A stretch of 64,000 bases of DNA, taken from contig NZ_VAUV01000006.1 in assembly GCF_005780165.1 (NCBI RefSeq), positions 186,001 to 250,000 on the forward strand. The letters run 5' to 3'. The notes beneath the pieces were generated by a model that was given only the letters and a program-made list of their open reading frames with translations, searched no databases and was not told the origin of the DNA. This DNA comes from Phragmitibacter flavus. GTDB lineage: Bacteria; Verrucomicrobiota; Verrucomicrobiia; Verrucomicrobiales; Verrucomicrobiaceae. The position numbers and the translations under genes are program-made. Shown piece after piece: positions 35,362-44,533 of the stretch; the first letter of the stretch is position 1; every line of letters begins with the position of its first letter.

Positions 35362-35420
35362 GTAGAAGGTCCGTCCCGGGCCTTGGCATTTGATTGAAAG
35401 GCCCGGGACGGACCTTCTAC
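35362..35420. repeat. Nested inverted repeat (family A, copy 2)
   Basis: Arms 35362-35384 and 35398-35420 are perfect 23-base inverted repeats with a 13-base loop. Each arm contains AAGGTCCGTCCCGGGCCTT, itself able to fold (with one wobble). The same design and outer sequence GTAGAAGG as the copy at 16463. It lies between convergent tmk and the RND pump gene, suiting a two-way terminator. Confidence 0.88.
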
Positions 35421-35428
35421 TTTGCTAA

Positions 35429-38400
35429 TCAGGCGTGAGAGGTAGGCAAGGCAGGGTTCCCGGGAGTCGCGGGGACCGAAGCATCCTCCTCAATGGGTTT
35501 GCGGGCCTTCATGAACTTGGCGATGATCACATAAAAGACGGGGGTGAACAGCAGACCAAAGAAGGTGACGCCGAGCATGCCATAGAACACGGCGGTGCCG
35601 AGGGCGTTGCGCATTTCAGCTCCGGCACCGCTGGCAAGAACCAGAGGGAGCACGCCGAGGATGAAAGCGAAGCTGGTCATGAGGATGGGGCGGAGACGTA
35701 GTCGGCAGGCTTCCACGGCGGCGTCGAAACGGTTCTTGCCGTATTGGTCCTGTTGCTGACGGGCGAACTCGACGATGAGAATGGCGTTTTTGGCCGCAAG
35801 ACCGACAAGAACCACCAGGCCGATCTGGGTGAAGATGTTGTTGTCTTTGCCGGTCAGCCAGACGCCGCCGATGGCGCTGAGTAGACACATGGGGACGATC
35901 AGGATGACGGCAAAGGGCAGGCTCCAGCTTTCGTATTGGGCGGAGAGCACGAGGAACACGAAGAGGACGCAGAGAGGGAAGATGAAGATGATGGAGTCAC
36001 CGGCGAGGATCTGCTGGTAGGTGACGTCGGTCCATTCGTAGTCGAAGCCGTCGGGCAGGGCGGCTTTGGCCACTTGGTCGACGCGGTCGATCATCTCACC
36101 AGAGCTGACGGTGATGTCGGTGTTGCCGCTGACGTCGGCGGAGACAAACATGTTGTAGCGCTGGACGCGGTCGGCCCCGCCAATTTTTTCGGTTTTGACG
36201 AGGGCTCCGAGGGGCACCATTTCACCTTCGTTGTTGCGGGTGCGCAGGCGTCCGACGTCTTCGGGTTTCATGCGGTAGTTGGGTTCGGCCATGGCCATGA
36301 CCTGCCAGGTGCGGCCGAAAAGGTTGAAGTCGTTGACGTAAGTGGAGCCGAGGAAGGTGGAGAGCGTTTCGTTGATGGAGGAGATGGAGACGTCCATGGT
36401 TTTGGCGCGCTCGCGGTCAATGACGAGGTTGTATTGAGGCGTGTTGGCGCGGAAGCCGGTGATGATGGAGTTGAAACCGGGCTCTTTGGCGAGGGCGTCA
36501 ATGAAGGTCTGGGTGGCGGCTTCGAGGGCGGGCAGTCCGGCGTTGTTGAGGTCTTCGACCTGGAGTTTGAAACCCCCGGCGTTGCCAAGTCCGCGCAGTG
36601 GCGGAGGTGGCAGGACGAGCACACGGGCCTCCTTGATGTCGGCAAATTTTTTGCGCAGCGTGGCCATGAGGGCGTTGGCGTGAAGGCTGGGATCCTTGCG
36701 ATCAGCGAACGGGGCGGGAATCATGAAACACGCGCCGAGGTTGCTTTGGTTGGCCTGAAGGACGTTGGAATAACCGGAGATGGCGAAGGTGTGGGCGATG
36801 CCGGGGGTGGAGCGGGCGAGGTCGTCGACGCGGCGCACGATTTCATCGGTGCGTTCAAAGCTGGCACCATCGGGCAGCTGGATGACGGTCATGAAATAGC
36901 CCATGTCCTGCTGGGGGATGAAACCGGTGGGGACTTTTTTGAAGGCGTAGAAGGCGAGCGCGATGAGGCCGCCGTAGAGGAAGATGCCGATGAAGGCGTG
37001 ACGGATGAATTTGCCGATGATCCTGGCGTAAGTATCGGACATGCGGCTGAAGGCTTTGTTGAACAGCTTGAAGAACCAGCCGAGGAAGAAGTTGATGATG
37101 CGGCTGAAGCGGTCGGGCGGAGCGGAATGGGGACGCAGCAGGAGCGCGGCGAGGGCGGGCGAGAGCGTGAGGGAGTTGATGACGGAGAGAAGGGTGGAGG
37201 CCGCAATGGTGAGGGCAAACTGACGGTAGAATTCGCCGGTGATGCCGGTGAGGAAGGCGGTCGGGACGAAGACGGCGCTGAGCACGAGGCCAATCGCGAT
37301 GACGGGTCCGGTAACTTCCTGCATGGCGCGGATGGTGGCTTCGCGCGGGGCGAAGCCTTTTTCGAGGTAGCGTTCGACGTTTTCGACCACGACGATGGCG
37401 TCATCGACGACAATGCCGATGGCGAGGACGATGCCAAAGAGGGACAGGTTGTTGAGGGAGAATCCGAAGCCGGCCATGACGGCGAGGGTGCCGATGAGCG
37501 AGACGGGGATGGCCAGCAAGGGAATGACGGAGGCGCGCCAGCTTTGCAGGAAAACGACGACGACGATAACAACAAGAAGGATGGCTTCGAGGAGGGTGAC
37601 CATGACGGCGGTCATGGAATCGCGAATGAACTGGGTGGGGTCGTAGTTGATGCTGTAGTCGACGCCGGGGGGGAATCGTTCCTTGATGCGCAGCATTTCA
37701 GCGCGGACCACGTCGGAGGTCTCCAGCGCGTTGGTGCCGGGAAGCTGGAAAATGCGCATGGAGACGGCGTTTTTGCCATCGCGATAACTTTTTTGGGCGT
37801 AGTCTTTGCCGCCGAGTTCGACCCGGGCGACGTCTTTGAGCCGGATGACATCGCCGCTTTCGCCGGTGCGCAGGACGATGCGGTTGAATTCTTCCGCGCT
37901 GCGCAGCCGACCCTGGGTGGTGAGGGTGTATTGGAACTGGATGCCGGAGGGAGCGGGTGGCTGGCCGAGCTGGCCGGCGGCGACCTGAATATTCTGTTCA
38001 CGGATGGCGCTGACAACATCGGTGGCGGTCAGGTTGCGGACGGCGAGTTTCTCAGGATCGAGCCAGACGCGCATGGTGAAGTCGAGTCCACCAAGGGAGG
38101 AAGCTTCGGCGACACCGGGGAGACGGGCGAGACGGTTCTGGACCTGAATGTTGACGTAGTTCGCGAGATAAAGGACGTCGCGGGTGTCGTCGGGCGAATA
38201 AAACTGGATCGCCATGGTCAGGTCGGGCGATCGTTTGAGGGCCTGGACACCCATGCGTCGCACGTCTTCAGGAAGGCGCGGAAGGGCGGCGTTGACGCGG
38301 TTTTGAACGAGCACCTGGGCTTTGTCGAGGTCGGTGCCCAGCTTGAAGGTGACGGTGATGTTGAGGCGTCCATCTGAGGTGGAAGACGACGACAGGTAAA

Positions 38401-38632
38401 GCATGTCCTCGACGCCGTTGATCTCCTGTTCGAGAGGAGTGGCGACGGTGTCGGCGAGCACGGTGGCGTTGGCACCGGGGTAGGTGGCGCTGACGACGAC
38501 GGTGGGCGGGATGACGTCGGGGTATTGCGAGACCGGCAGGGTGAAGTAGGCAAGCCCCCCGAGCAGGGTGATGACGATGCTGAGAACGGCGGCGAAGACG
38601 GGGCGGTCGACGAAGAATTTAGGGATGTTCAC
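35429..38632 (-). CDS. RND multidrug efflux inner-membrane pump, HAE-1 family (AcrB-like)
   Basis: 1067 residues, normal for the family. N-terminal MNIPKFFVDRPVFAAVLSIV, the porter-domain start PVSQYPDVIPPTVVVSATYP, TM4 proton relay GIVVDDAIVVVENVERYLE with the paired Asp, SVFVPTAFLTGITGEFYRQF-like TM segment, and TM10-11 ending GLAAKNAILIVEFARQ. Uses the proton gradient to expel drugs, dyes or other amphiphiles from membrane or periplasm as a trimer. The adaptor gene precedes it; an outer-membrane TolC-type partner is not in the window, so that part must be supplied elsewhere. Confidence 0.94.
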   Translation of the reverse strand: MNIPKFFVDRPVFAAVLSIVITLLGGLAYFTLPVSQYPDVIPPTVVVSATYPGANATVLADTVATPLEQEINGVEDMLYLSSSSTSDGRLNITVTFKLGTDLDKAQVLVQNRVNAALPRLPEDVRRMGVQALKRSPDLTMAIQFYSPDDTRDVLYLANYVNIQVQNRLARLPGVAEASSLGGLDFTMRVWLDPEKLAVRNLTATDVVSAIREQNIQVAAGQLGQPPAPSGIQFQYTLTTQGRLRSAEEFNRIVLRTGESGDVIRLKDVARVELGGKDYAQKSYRDGKNAVSMRIFQLPGTNALETSDVVRAEMLRIKERFPPGVDYSINYDPTQFIRDSMTAVMVTLLEAILLVVIVVVVFLQSWRASVIPLLAIPVSLIGTLAVMAGFGFSLNNLSLFGIVLAIGIVVDDAIVVVENVERYLEKGFAPREATIRAMQEVTGPVIAIGLVLSAVFVPTAFLTGITGEFYRQFALTIAASTLLSVINSLTLSPALAALLLRPHSAPPDRFSRIINFFLGWFFKLFNKAFSRMSDTYARIIGKFIRHAFIGIFLYGGLIALAFYAFKKVPTGFIPQQDMGYFMTVIQLPDGASFERTDEIVRRVDDLARSTPGIAHTFAISGYSNVLQANQSNLGACFMIPAPFADRKDPSLHANALMATLRKKFADIKEARVLVLPPPPLRGLGNAGGFKLQVEDLNNAGLPALEAATQTFIDALAKEPGFNSIITGFRANTPQYNLVIDRERAKTMDVSISSINETLSTFLGSTYVNDFNLFGRTWQVMAMAEPNYRMKPEDVGRLRTRNNEGEMVPLGALVKTEKIGGADRVQRYNMFVSADVSGNTDITVSSGEMIDRVDQVAKAALPDGFDYEWTDVTYQQILAGDSIIFIFPLCVLFVFLVLSAQYESWSLPFAVILIVPMCLLSAIGGVWLTGKDNNIFTQIGLVVLVGLAAKNAILIVEFARQQQDQYGKNRFDAAVEACRLRLRPILMTSFAFILGVLPLVLASGAGAEMRNALGTAVFYGMLGVTFFGLLFTPVFYVIIAKFMKARKPIEEDASVPATPGNPALPTSHA

Positions 38633-38685
38633 TCGTTAAGGGATTGAGGATGAAGGCAAAAGGATGAAGCAAGCGGATGCTGCGT

Positions 38686-39852
38686 TCACTTGGCGGCGGT
38701 GGCGGGCGGGATGGGAGTGGCAAGGGCCATTTCGCTTTCCTCGGGAGCGACGGAGTTGCCGTTGCGGACGTGGACCACCCCGTTGGTGACGATGCGTTCT
38801 TCAGGTTTCAGCCCGCTGCGGACGATGCGCAGACCGTCCTGCATGGGGCCGGTTTCGATGGGTCGATATTCGGCCTTGTTGTCGGCGTTGATGACAAAAA
38901 CAAACGAACGGCCCTGATCGCTGCCGATGGCCTCGTCGCGAATCAAGAGCGCGTCATACTGGCCGGAACCGGGAATGCGCACGCGGGCGAAAAATCCGGG
39001 GGCCATGAGTTTGTCGGGGTTGTCGAAGATGCCGCGGGCGCGGATGGTGCCGGTGTCGGGCCGGAGGACGTTGTCGACGAAATCGACTTTGCCTTTGCGG
39101 GGGAATCCGGATTCATTGGCGAGTCCCATTTCGACGGGGATGGGCTCGAACATGGGGCTGGTGCGGGTGCCCTGGCGGTGGAGTTCGCGGTATTTGAGGG
39201 CGGATTGCTCGTCGACTTCAAAATAAACGTAGACGGGATCAAGGGCGACGATGGTGGTGAGCAGGGTGGAGTCGCGTTCGCCGCCGGTGACGAGGTTGCC
39301 TTCAGTGACGGGGGCGTTGCTGATCCGACCGGTGATGGGGGCGCGGACGGAGGTGAACTCGAGTTCGAGTTCAGCAGCACGCAGGGCAGCCTCGGCGACC
39401 TTGACGGAGGCGTCGGCTTCAGCGGCAGCTTTCAGACGGGTGTCGTAGTCTTCGGCGGCGATGGCTCGGGAAGCGATGAGGGTTTCGGCGCGTTTGGCTT
39501 CGTTTTTGGCGAGTTCAGAACGGGTGCGATTGCGTTCGAGTTCGGCCCGGGCCCCCTCAACGGCAGCCTGGTAGGGGCGTGGGTCGATGGTGATGAGAAG
39601 GTCGCCTTCTTTGACTTCAGTGCCCTCTTTGAAGTGAATCTTTTCGAGGTAACCACTGACCCGGGCGCGCAGATGAACCATTTTGGTGGATTCGAGCCGA
39701 CCCACAAATTCGTCCCATTCAACGACTTTTTTGACGACAGGCTTGGCGACGGTGACTTTTTGCGGAGCGGCGGCGGCGGTGGTGGCTTCTTTTGGTCCGC
39801 AGGATGCGAGGGTGAACAGCGATAGGCCAAGAAGGGCGGGTTGGAGTCTCAT
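38686..39852 (-). CDS. RND efflux periplasmic adaptor (AcrA-like membrane fusion protein)
   Basis: 388 residues. Lipoprotein-type signal LLGLSLFTLASCGPKE. Lipoyl half-motif VSGYLEKIHFKEGTEVKEGDLLITID, then the hairpin region AVEGARAELERNRTRSELAKNEAK, second lipoyl half VRAPITGRISNAPVTEGNLV, and the beta-barrel domain VYVYFEVDEQSAL. It bridges the pump and an outer-membrane channel. It precedes the pump gene with 53 bases between; no regulator is next to it. Confidence 0.92.
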   Translation of the reverse strand: MRLQPALLGLSLFTLASCGPKEATTAAAAPQKVTVAKPVVKKVVEWDEFVGRLESTKMVHLRARVSGYLEKIHFKEGTEVKEGDLLITIDPRPYQAAVEGARAELERNRTRSELAKNEAKRAETLIASRAIAAEDYDTRLKAAAEADASVKVAEAALRAAELELEFTSVRAPITGRISNAPVTEGNLVTGGERDSTLLTTIVALDPVYVYFEVDEQSALKYRELHRQGTRTSPMFEPIPVEMGLANESGFPRKGKVDFVDNVLRPDTGTIRARGIFDNPDKLMAPGFFARVRIPGSGQYDALLIRDEAIGSDQGRSFVFVINADNKAEYRPIETGPMQDGLRIVRSGLKPEERIVTNGVVHVRNGNSVAPEESEMALATPIPPATAAK

Positions 39853-40231
39853 ACGGGAGGTGTCGGGATCGATGGGCGTCGGATGGATGGCGGGAAGGTA
39901 TCTCGTGGCGAGTGCGGCGACGCCAAAGGGATACGTGGCAGAGACGCGGCTCTGGACACGGAAAAATCAGCTTTCGCCACGACCAGAGACATCGAAATGG
40001 GATTGGAGGTCGCGTGTTTTTATTGTCTCATCGGCAAAAATACTAGGGTGATCATGGCAATGAGACGGAAGCACCATCCCAGACGCCTGCTGTTCAAAGA
40101 AAATGCTGATGCGACACAAAATCATTAGTTTGGGTGTTGACCTGGAGTGGTATTGAGTTTTAATCGCAACAGCGATGAACTGCGCGGACTTTAATACTAT
40201 TGCTTCGGGCGGCTTCAATTCTCCACACCTC
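39853..40231. other. Divergent intergenic region (adaptor gene / TonB-dependent receptor)
   Basis: 379 bases that must hold the promoters of both genes. AT-rich islands (tttttattgtctc near 40018; acacaaaatcattag near 40115) are candidates, but no clear Fur-like palindrome or -35/-10 pair can be supported. Confidence 0.4.
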
Positions 40232-42523
40232 ATGAAATCAACCATCATCAAGCACCGCAAGCGCGCGCTCCCTAACTCCCTGACGGCACGCGAAGGCATC
40301 GCCCTCACCACGTCCGTCCTCTGCGCGGCTGGCGCTCTTCCAGCACAAACGGCCCCGGCACCTGCCCCGGACAATGGAGCCTCGCCTACCGTTACTCCCG
40401 AAGTGGTGGTGACTGGCCAGGCTGATCCCCTCTACAAACCCCAAGCCGTTGCCAGCCCTAAATTGCAGGGTCCTTTGCGTGACGTTCCCCAGACGATCAC
40501 GGTCATTCCGCAAACGGTGATCCAGGAGCAGGGCGCGACCAATCTTCGTGATGTGCTTCGCAACGTTCCTGGCATCAGCATCCAGGCGGGTGAAGGTGGT
40601 GGCGGTCTTCCAGGTGACAACCTCAGCATTCGCGGTTTCAATGCCCGCACGGACTTCTTCATTGATGGAGTGCGTGATTTTGGCGCTTATTCCCGTGACC
40701 CGTTCAACTACGAACAGATTGAAGTCGCCAAAGGCCCTTCATCGTCCACTTCAGGTCGTGGTTCGACCGGTGGTTCCATCAACCTGGTGACCAAGACCCC
40801 CAAGCTTGAGCCTTTTTATCATCTGGATACCATGGGCGGCACGGACAAGCTGTTCCGCTCCACCATCGACATCAACCAGCCTTTCCTGGTGAATCCTGGC
40901 TCCCCTGGAGTTGAAGGTTTTTCCGGCGGCAAAGGTGCGAAGGAAGTTCTTCCAGTGGCACCGGTGGCTGAATCAGGTCACGCCTTCCGTTTGAACGGTC
41001 TCTTCCATACCAACGAAGTGGCCGGCCGCGATGTGGTTGAGCAAGAGCGCTGGGCGATCGCGCCCTCGCTGGCATTCGGACTTGGAACCGAAACGCGCCT
41101 GACGTTCACCTATCTTCACATGGAAGAAGACAACGTGCCTGAGTATGGCATTCCTTGGGTCCCGCCAAACAGCAATCCGCAGCTGTCGCGTTTCTCCGAC
41201 CAGGCACCGCCGGTGTCCTTCGACAATTTCTACGGCATCCGTGGTTATGACTACGAAGAGACCGAAACCGATGTGGCAGGCATCCTGTTTGAGCACGATT
41301 TCAGTGATGGCCTTCGTTTGCGCAACTTCAGCCGCTACGCCCGGACCGACCGCTCCTCGGCGATCACCGCGCCACGTTTTGCGGACGTGAACAACAGCCT
41401 GGCCATCAACCGCCAGCTCCAGCGTCGCGAACTGACCAATGAAGTTTGGGCGAACCAGACCGACCTTTCCATCGACTTCGACACGGGTTCCATCCGCCAT
41501 GCGTTGGTGGTGGGTGTCGAGTTTGTCTGGGAAAAGCAGATCACTCAAAACGGTGCGCAAAACACCAACCAGCCGACGACCAATCTGTTCAATCCGACTC
41601 CGTCGGACCGACCATTTGGGCCAATGCCTGGCATCACCAATCCACCCAACAAGACCGAGGCACAAACCATCAGCGCTTATGTGTTCGACAAGATCAGTTT
41701 TGGCGAAAAATGGGAACTGACCGGCGGAGTTCGGTATGATCGTGTCGATGCGGACTACAGCGCCCCTGGAGTGAGCTTCAGCCGGGTCGATGACCTGGTC
41801 AGCTGGCGCGCCGCGCTGGCGTTCAAGCCGGTGGAAAATGGCAACATCTACTTCGGTTATGCGACCTCCTTCAACCCCTCCATTGACGGCAACGCCAATG
41901 CTGGATTGGGATTGACCGCGAACACCGTGAACCTCGATCCTGAAGAGTCCCGCACCTTTGAGCTGGGCACCAAGTGGGATCTGTTTGAAGATCGTCTGTC
42001 CTTGACTGGCGCGATCTTCCGCACGGAGAAAACCAATGCCCGCACTTCGGATCCAACCGATCCGGTGGCGGTCACCGTTCTTGATGGTGAGCAGGTGGTG
42101 CAAGGTTTTGAAATTGGCTTTGCCGGCAGCATCACCGACTGGTGGCGCGTGTTCGGTGGTTATACCTACCTCGACAGCGAAGTGGAAGATTCCGCCAACG
42201 TGCTTGAGATCGGCAATCAGCTCTCCAATACCCCGGAACATTCCTTCAGCTTCTGGACCGTGTTTGATCTGCCTTATGGCTTTGAACTTGGTGGCGGGGC
42301 CAACTTTGTGGACTCCCGTTTCAACAACAACCTCAACGCCCGTCAGGCCCCAAGCTACTGGTTGTTTGATGCGATGCTGGGTTACAAGGTGAACGACAAT
42401 CTCTCCTTCCGCTTCAACGTCTATAACATCGGTGACGAGCGTTACATCGACCGCCTTGGCGGTGGACACTTTGTTCCTGGCGTGGGTCGCACCTTTGCGC
42501 TTTCGGCGTCTGTGAAGTTTTAA
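40232..42523 (+). CDS. TonB-dependent siderophore receptor (Fiu/FhuE-like)
   Basis: 763 residues from ATG 40232. Twin-like signal with LTTSVLCAAGALPAQT. Plug domain: LRDVPQTITVIPQTVIQEQG, LRDVLRNVPGISIQAGEGG, NLSIRGFNARTDFFIDGVRD and FNYEQIEVAKGPSSSTSGRG with GGSINLVTKTPK. The barrel ends FALSASVKF with the terminal Phe. It imports an iron-siderophore complex with energy from the TonB-ExbBD proteins encoded at 45990-47828. The adjoining PKHD hydroxylase gene is the pairing found beside E. coli fiu. Ligand unknown; catecholate is a guess. An intrinsic terminator follows. Confidence 0.92.
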   Translation: MKSTIIKHRKRALPNSLTAREGIALTTSVLCAAGALPAQTAPAPAPDNGASPTVTPEVVVTGQADPLYKPQAVASPKLQGPLRDVPQTITVIPQTVIQEQGATNLRDVLRNVPGISIQAGEGGGGLPGDNLSIRGFNARTDFFIDGVRDFGAYSRDPFNYEQIEVAKGPSSSTSGRGSTGGSINLVTKTPKLEPFYHLDTMGGTDKLFRSTIDINQPFLVNPGSPGVEGFSGGKGAKEVLPVAPVAESGHAFRLNGLFHTNEVAGRDVVEQERWAIAPSLAFGLGTETRLTFTYLHMEEDNVPEYGIPWVPPNSNPQLSRFSDQAPPVSFDNFYGIRGYDYEETETDVAGILFEHDFSDGLRLRNFSRYARTDRSSAITAPRFADVNNSLAINRQLQRRELTNEVWANQTDLSIDFDTGSIRHALVVGVEFVWEKQITQNGAQNTNQPTTNLFNPTPSDRPFGPMPGITNPPNKTEAQTISAYVFDKISFGEKWELTGGVRYDRVDADYSAPGVSFSRVDDLVSWRAALAFKPVENGNIYFGYATSFNPSIDGNANAGLGLTANTVNLDPEESRTFELGTKWDLFEDRLSLTGAIFRTEKTNARTSDPTDPVAVTVLDGEQVVQGFEIGFAGSITDWWRVFGGYTYLDSEVEDSANVLEIGNQLSNTPEHSFSFWTVFDLPYGFELGGGANFVDSRFNNNLNARQAPSYWLFDAMLGYKVNDNLSFRFNVYNIGDERYIDRLGGGHFVPGVGRTFALSASVKF

Positions 42524-42550
42524 GCAAAACGCCTTAGTTCACTGGCAGAG

Positions 42551-42574
42551 TAGTTAGTTAGTTAGTTAGTTAGT
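42551..42574. repeat. Tetranucleotide tandem repeat, six copies
   Basis: TAGT repeats six times without error between the receptor stop and its terminator hairpin. Being outside coding sequence, length changes would have little effect on protein. Confidence 0.9.
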
Positions 42575-42585
42575 GTGTTGTTAGC

Positions 42586-42617
42586 ACGGAGCGGCGTTCA
42601 CAGCGCCGCTCCGTTTT
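42586..42617 (+). terminator. Intrinsic terminator of the TonB-dependent receptor gene
   Basis: ACGGAGCGGCG (42586-42596) and CGCCGCTCCGT (42604-42614) form a perfect 11-base-pair stem with a seven-base loop, followed by TTTT. It is the strongest terminator in the window. Confidence 0.9.
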
Positions 42618-42684
42618 CCTCTTCAGACAAAAGAAAAAATCGTCCCTCCGATCAAAAAACTCCATCTTCATTTCATTCCATTCC

Positions 42685-43377
42685 ATGCTTCTTACCATTC
42701 CCGACGTCCTCACTGCAGAACAGGTGGCCCATGCGCGCCAGGCCTTGGACCAAGCCGACTGGGGCGATGGCAGGGTCACCGCAGGATATCAATCCGCCAA
42801 AGCCAAGGACAACATGCAAATCCCTGAAGGGCATCCCGTGGCACGTGAGCTCGGCGACATGATTCTTCAGGCCCTCGGCAAAAATCCACTTTTCATGTCG
42901 GCTGCCCTGCCGCTGCGGGTATTCCCGCCATTGTTCAATCGTTATGCCGGAGGCCAGTCCTTTGGCACGCATGTGGACAATGCCATTCGTCAGATTCCTG
43001 GAACTCCGCACCGGATTCGCACCGACCTTTCGGCGACGTTGTTTTTCACCGGTCCCGAGGAGTATGACGGCGGCGAGCTGGTGGTCGAGGACACTTATGG
43101 CGGCAAGAGTGTGAAACTACCCGCTGGGCACATGGTGTTGTATCCGGCGACGAGTTTGCATCACGTCAAACCGGTGACGCGTGGTGCCCGGGTGTGTTCG
43201 TTTTTCTGGCTGCAGAGCATGATTCGTGATGATGGGCAACGTTCGCTGATGTTCGATCTGGACGTGGCGATCCAGCGGCTGAGTCGCGACCTGGCTGGCA
43301 ATGAAACGGCCGAGAAAAGCACGGTGCAACTGACGGGAGTTTATCATAACCTGCTCCGCCAGTGGGCGGAGATGTGA
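42685..43377 (+). CDS. PKHD-type Fe(II)/2-oxoglutarate hydroxylase (PiuC/YbiX-like)
   Basis: 230 residues. Facial triad: His96 and Asp98 in [10 protein letters not shown], distal His in [15 protein letters not shown] together with the 2-oxoglutarate Arg167. Start [21 protein letters not shown] and end [14 protein letters not shown] are typical of YbiX/PiuC. The family lies beside siderophore receptor genes and is iron-regulated; the substrate is unknown. Cytoplasmic. Separated from the receptor by a strong terminator, so it may have its own promoter. Confidence 0.92.
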   Translation: MLLTIPDVLTAEQVAHARQALDQADWGDGRVTAGYQSAKAKDNMQIPEGHPVARELGDMILQALGKNPLFMSAALPLRVFPPLFNRYAGGQSFGTHVDNAIRQIPGTPHRIRTDLSATLFFTGPEEYDGGELVVEDTYGGKSVKLPAGHMVLYPATSLHHVKPVTRGARVCSFFWLQSMIRDDGQRSLMFDLDVAIQRLSRDLAGNETAEKSTVQLTGVYHNLLRQWAEM

Positions 43378-43394
43378 AAGCAATCACGCCACCG

Positions 43395-44528
43395 ATGAAA
43401 CTAGGACGAGCAATCAAAAAGGGGGTGTTTTGGACCCACTTGGTGGGCGGGATCGCAGCGGGTTTGGTGATCTTCCTGCTGGCGGCCACCGGCGTGTTGT
43501 TGTCGTTCGAACGACAGATCCTTGAGTGGCTGGATGAGCCCAAAGTCGCTGAGATCCCCAACCAGCCGGCGATGTTGCTTGAGGATCTTGTTGGTGCGTC
43601 CATTGCCAAGCATCCGGAGTTGAGCTTTTCGTCGGTCAATCTGAAGGCGGATCCCAAGGCGGCGGTCGGGGTAAGTTTTGGGCGCGAGAAGTCGGTCAAT
43701 TTAAATCCTTACAACGGAGAAGATCTTGGACAGGGATCGCCACGTTTGCATGAAGCATTTCATTGGATCACCGGATTGCATCGGTGGCTGGCGCTAAGTG
43801 AGGTGAACCGGGATACCGGCAAGTTGATCACCGGTATCGCCAACTTGTTTTTCTTGTTTCTGATTGTCAGCGGTTTGTATCTCTGGTGGCCGGGTCGCTG
43901 GACCTGGCATTTCCTCAAACGCATTGTGTGGTTTGACCGTCGACTCACCAAACGCGCCAAGGATTGGAACTGGCACAACGTGTTTGGTTTCTGGTGTTGT
44001 GTGCCGTTGTTGTTGATCGTGCTGACCGGCACCATCATGGCGTTTGGTTGGGCGAATCAATTGTTGTTTGCGCTCACCGGCAATGAACCCCCTCCGCCGC
44101 GCACGGGTCGGCGTGGTGGCGGCGGGCAGATGGCAGTCAAGCCATCCGCTCCGAAAATTGAAGGTTTGAATGAGGCATTACTCATTGCTCAAAACAAAGT
44201 GCCCGATTGGAAAAGCATCAGCATCCGTCTTGGGGACAAACCGGGCGCGCCTGCCTCGTTCTTGATTAGTCAAAGTCATCGTGGCCGACCTGACAAACGG
44301 GCGCAACTGGACGTCGATCTTGCTACCGGCGAGGAAAAGTTATGGGAGCCATTTTCCAGTTACAACCTGGGCCGGCAATTGCGTTTGTGGACGCGCTGGG
44401 TGCATACCGGCGAGGCGGGGGGATGGATTGGTCAGACCATTGCCGCGCTCGCGGCGATGGGGGCCATGGTGTTGGTGTGGACGGGGTTTTCCATGAGCTG
44501 GCAGCGATTCCGCAGAAGGCGCAGTTGA
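43395..44528 (+). CDS. PepSY-associated membrane protein (PiuB-like, iron uptake)
   Basis: 377 residues from ATG 43395 (a GTG at 43374 overlapping the previous stop is the alternative). Four membrane segments: GVFWTHLVGGIAAGLVIFLL, HEAFHWITGLHRWLALSEV followed by ITGIANLFFLFLIVSGLYLW, HNVFGFWCCVPLLLIVLTGT and IAALAAMGAMVLVWTGFSMS. Conserved His residues (LHEAFHWITGLHRW) match the PiuB/PepSY_TM family, implicated in ferric reduction or siderophore release. The soluble loop contains a PepSY-like stretch (AQLDVDLATGEEKLWEP). Follows the hydroxylase gene, as in piuABC-like loci. Confidence 0.85.
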   Translation: MKLGRAIKKGVFWTHLVGGIAAGLVIFLLAATGVLLSFERQILEWLDEPKVAEIPNQPAMLLEDLVGASIAKHPELSFSSVNLKADPKAAVGVSFGREKSVNLNPYNGEDLGQGSPRLHEAFHWITGLHRWLALSEVNRDTGKLITGIANLFFLFLIVSGLYLWWPGRWTWHFLKRIVWFDRRLTKRAKDWNWHNVFGFWCCVPLLLIVLTGTIMAFGWANQLLFALTGNEPPPPRTGRRGGGGQMAVKPSAPKIEGLNEALLIAQNKVPDWKSISIRLGDKPGAPASFLISQSHRGRPDKRAQLDVDLATGEEKLWEPFSSYNLGRQLRLWTRWVHTGEAGGWIGQTIAALAAMGAMVLVWTGFSMSWQRFRRRRS

Positions 44529-44533
44529 AGCGA

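Noticed and set aside
35936-38377. 813-codon open frame on the plus strand opposite the RND pump gene
   Set aside because: It mirrors the pump gene; its protein is Gly/Asp/Glu-rich low-complexity sequence without domains, as expected from the antisense of GC-rich codons.
40000-40200. Fur box upstream of the TonB-dependent receptor
   Set aside because: Short AT-rich words such as AAATCATTAG are present but no 19-base palindrome close to the Fur consensus could be aligned.
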